From positions 35,596-99,595 of the forward strand of contig JAJYRI010000002.1 in NCBI GenBank assembly GCA_021794175.1: a stretch of 64,000 bases of DNA, read 5' to 3'. Origin of the DNA: a bacterium (GTDB lineage: Bacteria > Vulcanimicrobiota > Vulcanimicrobiia > Vulcanimicrobiales > Vulcanimicrobiaceae). The position numbers and the translations under genes are program-made. Every line of letters starts with the position of its first letter. The first letter of the stretch is position 1. Under the pieces are notes generated by a model. That model saw only the letters and a program-made list of their open reading frames with translations, ran no database searches and was not told the origin of the DNA. Of this stretch, positions 11,888 through 19,440 are shown one piece after another.

Positions 11888-14551
11888 ATGGACGCTCTGC
11901 ATGCCCCTCAACCCGATCCCCAAGAGACGCTGGAATGGCGCGAAGCGCTGCGCGGCGTCCTCGCCGCCGAAGGCCCCGAACGCGCTCGCGCGCTGCTCGA
12001 AACGCTCGTCGCCGAGGCGCAAGCCGGCGGCGCACATGTCTCGCTCGGCCTCGAAAGCCCCTACGTCAACAGCATTCCGCCGGAGCGCCAGCCGGCGATG
12101 CCGGGAGACCCCGCCATCGAAGCGCGCCTGCGCCATTACGTGCGCTGGAATGCGATGGCGATGGTCGTTCGCGCGAATAAAACCAGCAGCGAACTCGGCG
12201 GACATGTCGCGAGCTTCGCTTCGGCTGCGACGCTCTACGACGTCGGCTTCAACCATTTCTTTCGCGCTCCGTCGGATCGCTTCGGTGGCGATATGCTCTT
12301 CTTGCAGGGGCACTCCGCGCCCGGCTTCTACGCACGCGCGTTTCTCGAAGGACGCATCAGCGAAGAGCAACTGCTGAATTTTCGCCAGGAAGTCGACGGG
12401 CACGGACTCTCCTCGTATCCGCACCCGTGGTTGATGCCGGAGTTCTGGCAATATCCCACCGTCTCGATGGGCCTCGGCCCGATCATGTCGATCTACCAAG
12501 CGCGTTTCATGCGCTATCTCCACGATCGCGAACTGCAAGATAACGGCGACCGCAAGGTTTGGGCGTTCCTGGGCGATGGCGAAATGGACGAGCCGGAATC
12601 GCTCGGTGCGATCTCGCTTGCCGGGCGCGAAAAACTCGACAACCTGATCTGGGTGGTGAATTGCAATCTGCAACGCCTCGACGGACCGGTTCGGGGTAAC
12701 GGCAAGATCATTCAAGAGCTCGAACGTTTCTTCAAAGGCGCCGGTTGGAATGTCCTGAAGGTCATTTGGGGAAGCAATTGGGATCCGCTGCTCGCCGCCG
12801 ACAGCAACGGCCGCTTGCGCCAATTGATGATGGAGTGCGTCGACGGCGATTATCAAACGTTCAAATCGCGCGACGGGAAATACGTTCGCGAGCAATTCTT
12901 CGGCCGCTATCCCGAAACCGCCGCGATGGTCGCATCGTGGACCGACGAGCAAGTCTGGGCGCTCCAACGCGGCGGCCACGACCCGCTGAAAGTCTACGCA
13001 GCGTACGCCGCAGCCGCCGCACACAAAGGCGCGCCGACGGTGATCCTCGCCAAGACGATTAAGGGCTACGGCATGGGCGAGGCCGGCGAAGCGCGCAACA
13101 TCGCGCATCAAGCGAAGAAAATGGATCTCGAAGAGATGCGCGCCTTCCGCGACCGCTTCTCCATCCCGATCCCCGACGACAAAATCGACGAAATCCCGTT
13201 CTTTAAACCCGATGAAAACTCGGCCGAGATGCGCTACCTGCGCGATCGGCTCGCCGAACAAGGACATCTGCCGCAGCGGCGCCGCAAATCGACCGCGCTC
13301 ACCGTTCCCGAACTCAACGCCTTCGAAGCGCAGCTGCAGAGCACCGGTGATCGCGAGATCTCCACCACGATGGCGTTCGTTCGCATCTTAAGCTCGCTGC
13401 TGCGCGATGCCGAAGTCGGCCCGCGCGTCGTGCCGATCGTCGCCGACGAATCGCGCACCTTCGGTATGGAGGGCATGTTCCGCCAACTCGGCATCTACTC
13501 GTCGGTCGGACAGCTCTATCATCCGCAAGATGCCGAGCAGCTGATGTGGTATCGCGAAGATAAGCACGGCCAGATTCTGCAGGAAGGAATCTGCGAAGCC
13601 GGTGCGTTCTCTTCGTGGATCGCCGCCGGTACGGCGTACAGCAACCACAATTTGCCGATGATTCCGTTCTACATCTACTACTCGATGTTCGGTTTTCAAC
13701 GCATCGGCGATCTCGCGTGGGCGGCCGGCGATTCGCGCACGCGCGGCTTCCTGCTCGGCGGCACCTCGGGGCGCACGACGCTGAACGGCGAGGGTCTGCA
13801 GCATGAGGACGGGCACAGCCACGTTCACGCCGCCTTCATCCCGAATTGCGTCGCCTACGATCCGACCTATGGGTATGAAGTCGCGGTGATCATTCAGGAC
13901 GGCCTGCGGCGCATGCTCGCAGAACAGGAGGACGTCTACTACTACATCACCCTCCTCAACGAGAATTACGCGCATCCGGCGATGCCCGAAGGCGCGCGTG
14001 AAGGCATCTTGCGCGGTATGTATCTCTTACGTTCGGGTCAAGGCGGCAAGAAAACGCCGCGCGTACAACTCTTCGGCTCCGGAGCGATTTTGCGCGAGGT
14101 CATCGCCGGGGCGGATCTGCTCGAAAAAGATTTCGAGATCGCCGCCGACGTGTGGAGCGTCACCTCGTTTTCGCAGTTACAACGCGACGGCGTCGATGCC
14201 CATCGCTGGAATATGCTCCACCCCGAAGCGACACCGCGACGGAGTTTCGTCGAAGAACGGCTCGAAGGGCACGCAGGGCCGGCCGTTGCGGCGACCGATT
14301 ATATCCGCAGTTTCCCGGAGATGATTCGCCCGTTCGTGGGACGCTCGTATACGACGCTGGGCACCGATGGGTTCGGACGCAGCGACTATCGCGCAAAACT
14401 ACGCGCCCACTTCGAAGTCGATCGCCGCTACGTCGCACTCGCAGCGCTCAACGCCCTCGCAGCCGAAGGGACGATTCCACGCAAGCGTGCGAGCGAAGCG
14501 ATCGCGAAATACTCCATCGCCGCCGACAAACCCAATCCGTTACTCGCCTAA
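11888..14551 (+). CDS. aceE: Pyruvate dehydrogenase E1 component, homodimeric type
   Basis: About 887 residues from ATG 11888, the same length as the E. coli enzyme; the sequence DPQETLEWREALRGVLA directly after this start matches the family N-terminus. An earlier in-frame ATG at 11858 would add ten residues but its AGGAG touches the codon. The thiamine diphosphate motif GDGEMDEPES...NCN is clear (LGDGEMDEPESLG and VVNCNLQRLDGPV), as are SSWIAAGTAYSNHNLP and the C-terminal transketolase-like domain. It decarboxylates pyruvate and acetylates the lipoyl group of AceF. aceF follows after 30 bases. No lipoamide dehydrogenase gene is in the window. Confidence 0.97.
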   Translation: MDALHAPQPDPQETLEWREALRGVLAAEGPERARALLETLVAEAQAGGAHVSLGLESPYVNSIPPERQPAMPGDPAIEARLRHYVRWNAMAMVVRANKTSSELGGHVASFASAATLYDVGFNHFFRAPSDRFGGDMLFLQGHSAPGFYARAFLEGRISEEQLLNFRQEVDGHGLSSYPHPWLMPEFWQYPTVSMGLGPIMSIYQARFMRYLHDRELQDNGDRKVWAFLGDGEMDEPESLGAISLAGREKLDNLIWVVNCNLQRLDGPVRGNGKIIQELERFFKGAGWNVLKVIWGSNWDPLLAADSNGRLRQLMMECVDGDYQTFKSRDGKYVREQFFGRYPETAAMVASWTDEQVWALQRGGHDPLKVYAAYAAAAAHKGAPTVILAKTIKGYGMGEAGEARNIAHQAKKMDLEEMRAFRDRFSIPIPDDKIDEIPFFKPDENSAEMRYLRDRLAEQGHLPQRRRKSTALTVPELNAFEAQLQSTGDREISTTMAFVRILSSLLRDAEVGPRVVPIVADESRTFGMEGMFRQLGIYSSVGQLYHPQDAEQLMWYREDKHGQILQEGICEAGAFSSWIAAGTAYSNHNLPMIPFYIYYSMFGFQRIGDLAWAAGDSRTRGFLLGGTSGRTTLNGEGLQHEDGHSHVHAAFIPNCVAYDPTYGYEVAVIIQDGLRRMLAEQEDVYYYITLLNENYAHPAMPEGAREGILRGMYLLRSGQGGKKTPRVQLFGSGAILREVIAGADLLEKDFEIAADVWSVTSFSQLQRDGVDAHRWNMLHPEATPRRSFVEERLEGHAGPAVAATDYIRSFPEMIRPFVGRSYTTLGTDGFGRSDYRAKLRAHFEVDRRYVALAALNALAAEGTIPRKRASEAIAKYSIAADKPNPLLA

Positions 14552-14581
14552 CTCGATTCAAGAGAGAGGAACACGCACACC

Positions 14582-15880
14582 GTGGCTATCGCAGAACTCC
14601 GGGTCCCCGATATCGGTGATTTCAAAGACGTACCGGTCATCGAGGTTCTGGTCAAACCCGGCGACCGCATCGCGCGCGACGCGTCGGTGGTGGTGCTTGA
14701 GAGCGAGAAGGCGTCGATGGAGGTTCCCGCAACTGCGGCCGGCGTCGTCCAAGAAGTGCGTGTGAAACCCGGCGACCGCGTCTCACAGGGAAGCGTCGTG
14801 CTGACGCTGGAGAGCGACGCTGCTCCGGCGGCTGCGCCTGCTCCGGCTGCTATGCCCGCGACACCGGTAGCGCCGACGCCCGCGCCGCAGCCTATCGCGG
14901 CCGCGCCGGAGCCCGCCGTCGCAGAAGCAGCGCCCGCGCCGCTTCCGATGCCGGCTGCGGCAACGGCGCCGAGCGATACGCCGCTCCACGCCAGCCCGGC
15001 GATCCGTCGCTTCGCGCGCGAACTCGGCGTCGCTCTGCAGAACGTTCGCGGCAGCGGCCCGAACGGGCGCATAACGCGCGAGGACGTGCAGGGGCACGTC
15101 AAGGCGGCACTCGCCGGCGGCGCGGGCACGGGTGCATCGTCGCTCGCCGGGTTGCCGCCGTGGCCGACCCCGAATTTTGCATCGTTCGGCGAGATCGAAC
15201 GCATCGATTTACCGCGCATCAAACGCCTCTCCGGGCCGAACCTCCACCGCAATTGGGTGCAGATTCCGCATATCACCAACTACGACGAGGCCGACGTTAC
15301 CGAACTCGAGGAGTTCCGCGAACGGGTCAATGCCGAGCAAAGCAAACGCGGTGGTGCGAAACTGACGATGCTCGCGTTTCTCATAAAGGCGTGCGTGGCC
15401 GCACTCAAGCAGTTTCCCGAGTTTAATTCCTCGCTCGTCGGCGACGGCTTAGTACTGAAGCGCTACTACAACATCGGTTTCGCTGCCGACACCCCCGGTG
15501 GGCTCGTCGTGCCGGTGCTCAAAGGCGCCGACAAACTCGGCCTGCTCGAGATCGCGCAGCGGAGTGCGGATTTGGCGGCGAAAGCGCGCGACGGAAAGTT
15601 ACCGCTCGCCGATATGCAGGGCGGGAGCTTTACGATCAGTTCGATCGGCAGCATCGGCGGGACGCAATTCACGCAGATCGTCAACGCGCCCGAAGTCGCG
15701 ATTCTCGGTGCGACGCGGGCCGCGATGAAACCGGTTTGGGACGGCGCGGAATTCGTGCCGCGACTCATCCAACCGATTAGCGTCAGCTACGATCACCGCG
15801 TCATCGACGGCGCCGGAGCGGCACGTTTCTTACGCTTCGTCGCCGAGCTCCTCGGCGATTTCAAGCGGATCGCGTTGTAG
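14582..15880 (+). CDS. aceF: Dihydrolipoamide acetyltransferase (E2 of pyruvate dehydrogenase)
   Basis: 432 residues from a GTG with an AGAGAGGAA site upstream. Domain order: one lipoyl domain (residues 4-77; lipoyl lysine in ESEKASME, about K43), an Ala/Pro-rich linker (about 80-135), an E3/E1-binding domain (SPAIRRFARELGVALQNVRG to about 175), and the catalytic domain ending in DHRVIDG (about 404-410), which carries the active-site histidine and aspartate. It transfers acetyl to CoA and forms the complex core. E. coli AceF has three lipoyl domains; this has one. The last 88 bases overlap the 3' end of the convergent WYL regulator. Confidence 0.96.
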   Translation: MAIAELRVPDIGDFKDVPVIEVLVKPGDRIARDASVVVLESEKASMEVPATAAGVVQEVRVKPGDRVSQGSVVLTLESDAAPAAAPAPAAMPATPVAPTPAPQPIAAAPEPAVAEAAPAPLPMPAAATAPSDTPLHASPAIRRFARELGVALQNVRGSGPNGRITREDVQGHVKAALAGGAGTGASSLAGLPPWPTPNFASFGEIERIDLPRIKRLSGPNLHRNWVQIPHITNYDEADVTELEEFRERVNAEQSKRGGAKLTMLAFLIKACVAALKQFPEFNSSLVGDGLVLKRYYNIGFAADTPGGLVVPVLKGADKLGLLEIAQRSADLAAKARDGKLPLADMQGGSFTISSIGSIGGTQFTQIVNAPEVAILGATRAAMKPVWDGAEFVPRLIQPISVSYDHRVIDGAGAARFLRFVAELLGDFKRIAL

Positions 15881-16809
15881 CGACCGGCGATTGCGCGTGC
15901 GTGGCGGACGATTTCGGCACGCACGCTCGGCGGATCGAGCAATTCAACCGAGTCTCCCCACGCGATGGCATTGCGTACCGCCGATCGTTCGCTTGAAAAA
16001 TAAACGCGTACGACGCGTTCATCTTCGGGTTCGACGCTCTCCGTTCGATAGTAACCACAGATCATCCCACGAACGTCTTCGTCGTTAATCCGCACGATCG
16101 CCGCAAATGATGGGCGATCCGAGAGCATGCGTGCGGCTGTTTCGCGCCAGAAAGTCTCCAGCGTGAAAGCGACGTCTCTTTCGAAATGCCGCTCCTCGAC
16201 ACGGACCTCAACGATACGATCGACGCGGAAACTTCGGTATCCGGCATCGGTACGCGCGATGACATACCAGACCCCAGCCTTCGAGACGAGGCCGTAGGGT
16301 TCGGCTGAGCGATCGCTCTGCTTTCCCTCGCGGTCCTTATAGCGCAGCCGGATGACGCGATCGTCCCATACGGCACGGCGTAGTAACGATAAGCGCTCGA
16401 CGGAAGGATCGTTTTGGAACCAGCGCCGCTGATCGATGTAGATTCGGCCGCGAACGCTTTCGGCAGCGCGGCGCTGTATATCGGAGAGGCCGCCGCGCAA
16501 TTTCTCGAGCGCGCGTTCCCCTTTACCGCCGAGCCCGAGATCGGCAACTAATGACGACCCGGTGATGAAGAGCGCTTGAATTTCCTCGTCGCCGAATTGC
16601 ACGAGCGCGCGGCGGTAGCCTTCGCTCAATGCAATGCCTCCGTTTGCACCGCGTTCCGCAAAGACCGGTATGCCTGCGGCGGCGAGTGAATCGACGTCGC
16701 GATAGACAGTACGCTCGGAGATTTCCAATTCCACGGCGAGTTCACGGGCCGTGCGCCGCGGCCGGGCTTGGAGGAGCAACAATAATTCGAGAAGGCGGTC
16801 GGCTTTCAC
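15793..16809 (-). CDS. HTH/WYL-domain transcriptional regulator (YafY-like)
   Basis: 338 residues. A DeoR-type helix-turn-helix occupies 1-60 (RRTARELAVELEISERTVYR), followed by the WYL domain (VIRLRYKDREGKQSDRSAEP, then KAGVWYVIARTDAGYRSFRV with the ligand-sensing WYV variant of WYL) and a WCX-type C-terminal extension. Such proteins sense small ligands or nucleic acid fragments. It is divergent from a VOC-family gene across 85 bases that hold a clear palindrome, so it probably controls that gene and itself. Its basic C-terminal tail (RSSATKRKKRAAP) is encoded opposite the end of aceF. Confidence 0.92.
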   Translation of the reverse strand: MKADRLLELLLLLQARPRRTARELAVELEISERTVYRDVDSLAAAGIPVFAERGANGGIALSEGYRRALVQFGDEEIQALFITGSSLVADLGLGGKGERALEKLRGGLSDIQRRAAESVRGRIYIDQRRWFQNDPSVERLSLLRRAVWDDRVIRLRYKDREGKQSDRSAEPYGLVSKAGVWYVIARTDAGYRSFRVDRIVEVRVEERHFERDVAFTLETFWRETAARMLSDRPSFAAIVRINDEDVRGMICGYYRTESVEPEDERVVRVYFSSERSAVRNAIAWGDSVELLDPPSVRAEIVRHARAIAGRYNAIRLKSPRSSATKRKKRAAPAPSMTR

Positions 16810-16828
16810 TATGCTAGATTTGCAAATA

Positions 16829-16843
16829 TGACAGTATATGTCA
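16829..16843. promoter_or_regulatory. TGACA-n5-TGTCA palindrome, candidate WYL-regulator operator
   Basis: TGACAGTATATGTCA lies in the 85-base gap between the divergent WYL regulator (start 16809) and VOC gene (start 16895), 20 bases from the former. Perfect 5-base half sites flank an AT-rich centre; the surrounding ATATG and AAGTAT extend the symmetry a little. Divergent regulator-target pairs usually share one such site. Binding itself is inference. Confidence 0.55.
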
Positions 16844-16894
16844 AGTATCAGCGGCTAGGATAACCGCAAACACCGCCTTTTAGGAGAAAAACCA

Positions 16895-17260
16895 ATGGAG
16901 ACGACTACTTCGACCGCTCGTGCATCCGGGATCGACTGCGTGTGCTATCTCGCAAAAGACTTCAATCGGGCGAAAGTCTTTTACACCGAGGTGCTGGGCT
17001 TGCGCGCCGTCCAAGAAAGCGATAACTGGACCGAATTCGAACTCGCCGACGGCTCTGCGTTCGCCGTCGCGCATATGCCCGATAAATGGTTTCCCTGTGG
17101 CGGAACGATGTTCGCCGTGCCCGATATCGAGGCGGCTCTCGCGCAGGTTCGCGCTACGGGCGTGACGATCTACAGCGAAATTCAGGACTATCCCCCGTGC
17201 CGCACGGTTTGGTGCTCCGATACTGAGGGCAATAATTTCGCCCTGCACCAGCGTCGTTAA
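16895..17260 (+). CDS. VOC (glyoxalase/bleomycin resistance) family protein
   Basis: 121 residues, AGGAGA before the ATG. One beta-alpha-beta-beta-beta pair is plain: IDCVCYLAKDFNRAKVFYTE at the start and TMFAVPDIEAALAQVRATGV followed by SDTEGNNFALHQR at the end. The final DxEGNxFALHQ strand is the usual metal-ligand strand of the family. Substrate unknown; many such small proteins divergent from YafY-like regulators are detoxification or stress genes. The stop overlaps that of the convergent channel gene (TTAA). Confidence 0.88.
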   Translation: METTTSTARASGIDCVCYLAKDFNRAKVFYTEVLGLRAVQESDNWTEFELADGSAFAVAHMPDKWFPCGGTMFAVPDIEAALAQVRATGVTIYSEIQDYPPCRTVWCSDTEGNNFALHQRR

Positions 17261-17904
17261 GCACCCTCTTCCCGCTCGTGCTCTTTCGGCCGATTCCGGA
17301 GGCGATTCCAGAGAGCAACCAACAGGCGTCCGCCTCCGCCGTAACCCACGACCATCGCAAGCGGGACCAACGAGAGGTACGCGGGGCCCCTCGTTGCCGC
17401 CCAATACGTACCGATCGATAAGAGCGACGCGGAGAGCAGCGCGGAAGCGATGACCCTGACGAGCCGCGCTTTCCCGGCATCGTCGAGAAAGGCGCCGCGC
17501 CGACGATAGCTGCGCGCCGTCATCGCGGCGTTGAGCACAAAATTTATCGCCAGCGTTGCAAAATACAATTCCGTGCCGATGACGTTGTCACCTAACGTCG
17601 CCGCATGAGCGCTGATCTGCATGAAGTAGGTCAATAGCGCGACGGTGGCGAGCCAAGCGAAATTTATGAGGATGTTGAGCGTATCCGGATAGAAGACGAC
17701 GCGAAAGAGCCGGTAATGCGACCACCACATGAGCGCGACGATCGAAAAGGTAAAGAGATAATAGAGAATCCAAGAGGGATCGCGTACGAGCGCAATCGCG
17801 TGGTTCGGTATTACCAGCCCGAAGGTGAGCTCGGCGAGGCTGAAGCCGATGACGATATCGCAGAAGGCTTCGAGCCGATGGACGAGCTGCTCGTCGCGTT
17901 CCAT
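17257..17904 (-). CDS. TMEM175-like (DUF1211) potassium channel family protein
   Basis: 215 residues with six likely membrane segments. The first carries RLEAFCDIVIGFSLAELTF (from about residue 10), aligned with the RxxxFSDxxxAIxxTLLxxxL signature that lines the selectivity filter of TMEM175 channels; here FSD is FCD and the filter-facing residues differ. The second helix (LFTFSIVALMWWSHYRLFR) has the family-typical WxxH. Bacterial members are single-repeat and assemble as tetramers. The altered filter may change ion preference, so channel function is not certain. The ACT-domain gene lies 5 bases upstream on the same strand. Confidence 0.75.
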   Translation of the reverse strand: MERDEQLVHRLEAFCDIVIGFSLAELTFGLVIPNHAIALVRDPSWILYYLFTFSIVALMWWSHYRLFRVVFYPDTLNILINFAWLATVALLTYFMQISAHAATLGDNVIGTELYFATLAINFVLNAAMTARSYRRRGAFLDDAGKARLVRVIASALLSASLLSIGTYWAATRGPAYLSLVPLAMVVGYGGGGRLLVALWNRLRNRPKEHEREEGA

Positions 17905-17909
17905 AACGC

Positions 17910-18299
17910 CTACAGTGCGGCGTCGCCCAACAGCGCGCGCGCTCGGTCGTTATTATCGGTGCTGATCGCTACCACGGCGAACCCTTCGTCGCGCCGAACG
18001 TGATGGAGCGAGCGGATATTGATCTCTGCATCACCGAGCCTGCGCGAGACCCCTGCGAGCGCACCGGGGCGGTCCTCGATCCGCGCGAGCAACACATCGT
18101 CGGTAACGGCGGGATGCCCCGCATCGGCGAGGGCGGCGAGCGCCTCATTCTCACGCTCGACTTCGAGCCGAACCAACGCCGCACTGCCATGCGATTCAAC
18201 GACGATCGCGTGAATGTCGACACCGCGAGCGGCGAGAACCTCGGTGATCTCCGCCAGCAGCCCCGGCCGATTCGGAACGATCGCTCTTAGACTTTGCAT
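17910..18299 (-). CDS. Stand-alone protein with two ACT domains
   Basis: 129 residues made of two tandem ACT domains: the first begins LRAIVPNRPGLLAEITEVLA, the second LLARIEDRPGALAGVSRRLG. Each has the NRPG or DRPG turn that binds amino acids at ACT dimer interfaces. There is no catalytic or DNA-binding domain, so a regulatory role is expected. Its first 13 bases lie inside the end of the histidine decarboxylase gene, in another frame, so the two are translationally coupled; a role as amino-acid sensor for that enzyme is a reasonable inference. Confidence 0.85.
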   Translation of the reverse strand: MQSLRAIVPNRPGLLAEITEVLAARGVDIHAIVVESHGSAALVRLEVERENEALAALADAGHPAVTDDVLLARIEDRPGALAGVSRRLGDAEINIRSLHHVRRDEGFAVVAISTDNNDRARALLGDAAL

Positions 18300-19399
18300 G
18301 CATCCTCCTTAGCTGACGAGGCGAGTTCGGCGACGAATGCGTCGATCTGGTCGCGTCCCACATTCGGCAACACTACGACGTGCGAAATATCGCCCGCAGT
18401 GGCAAGTTGCCATCGTTGCTGAATCTCCGGAGAGACCCGTGGGAGCACCACCGTGATGGCGTTCGGATTACGCCACGCCGGCACGCCGATTCCCACCAAC
18501 CGCTCGACCAGATATTCGGCATTCGCCAACGAACGCGCGAGTCGCTCGCGCAAACCCTTCTCGCCGAGTTGCTGCAGGCGATACCACAGCATCAACGGGG
18601 AAAAGCCGCTCCGCGAACCGGTGATCGTCGTGTCGAGGCTACCGATATAATCGATCGAACGCGCGATGCGCTGCACGTTGTGTTTGCGCGCGATGACGAT
18701 GCCGCAGGGGATCGGCGCACCGAGAAATTTATGCCCGCTGATCGCGACCGAATCGGCGCCGTCGGCGAAATCCCATGCCGGCCGCGGTTCGAGATACGCC
18801 GCATATCCGCCGGCGAGCGCGGCATCGGAATGAATGTAACGCTCGCGAATCGCCATACGGTCCATCATCGCCGCGATGCGCCCGATATCGTCGCGCGCCT
18901 CGGTCATCGTGGTTCCGATATTTGCAAAAATAATCGGCGGGCGGTCGCGATGGATCTTGAGCGTTTCCAGAAGATCGTCGTAGTCGATCTCTCCGTTACT
19001 TTGCGAGCGAATCGTGATATGCCGCATTCCCAAGAAATGCAGGTTCTTCGAAACGCTGTAATGGGTCGCTTCGGAATAGTAGACGATCCCATCGGGGTGC
19101 AGCTCGCGCGCGAGATAGAGGCCGTAGAGGTTTCCCTCCGTGCCGCCGTTGGTTACGTATCCCCACCAGTCGTCTTGCGGCGCCCGCGTCGCCTCGGCGA
19201 AAAAGGCGACGACTTCACGCTCGCATTCGCGGGTATGTACCCGATAGGTGCTCTGCGCGAACGGATCGCCGATGTTGTTGATCGGGAACTCCAGAAAGCG
19301 CTCGATCGCGGAGTAATCGAAATCCTTAGCAGCCGGGTAGCCGAGCGAATCTTCATTCGCCGACTTCAGCTCCTCAAATAAACGATCGAGGCGTTCCAT
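18287..19399 (-). CDS. hdc: Pyridoxal-phosphate histidine decarboxylase-like enzyme
   Basis: 370 residues, close to the roughly 378 of Morganella/Klebsiella-type histidine decarboxylase. Diagnostic segments: FPINNIGDP (38-46), WGYVTNGGTEGN (79-90), THYSVSK with the PLP-stacking histidine (H113), QSNGEIDYDDL, HSDAALAGG with the PLP aspartate (about 192), and SGHKFLG with the Schiff-base lysine (about K224). The expected reaction is histidine to histamine and CO2. Related group II decarboxylases act on serine or aspartate, so substrate is probable rather than certain. It is followed by an overlapping double-ACT gene; 41 bases upstream lies the acnA stop. Confidence 0.85.
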   Translation of the reverse strand: MERLDRLFEELKSANEDSLGYPAAKDFDYSAIERFLEFPINNIGDPFAQSTYRVHTRECEREVVAFFAEATRAPQDDWWGYVTNGGTEGNLYGLYLARELHPDGIVYYSEATHYSVSKNLHFLGMRHITIRSQSNGEIDYDDLLETLKIHRDRPPIIFANIGTTMTEARDDIGRIAAMMDRMAIRERYIHSDAALAGGYAAYLEPRPAWDFADGADSVAISGHKFLGAPIPCGIVIARKHNVQRIARSIDYIGSLDTTITGSRSGFSPLMLWYRLQQLGEKGLRERLARSLANAEYLVERLVGIGVPAWRNPNAITVVLPRVSPEIQQRWQLATAGDISHVVVLPNVGRDQIDAFVAELASSAKEDACKV

Positions 19400-19440
19400 T
19401 CACCGATTCCTCGCCTGCGAAGCGCTGCGCTTTGCCGCGC

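Noticed and set aside
11807-13267. 486-codon minus-strand open frame opposite aceE
   Set aside because: A by-product of codon bias over a clearly homologous aceE; no recognisable domain.
18380-19381. 333-codon plus-strand frame opposite the histidine decarboxylase
   Set aside because: Antisense of a conserved PLP enzyme with all catalytic motifs.
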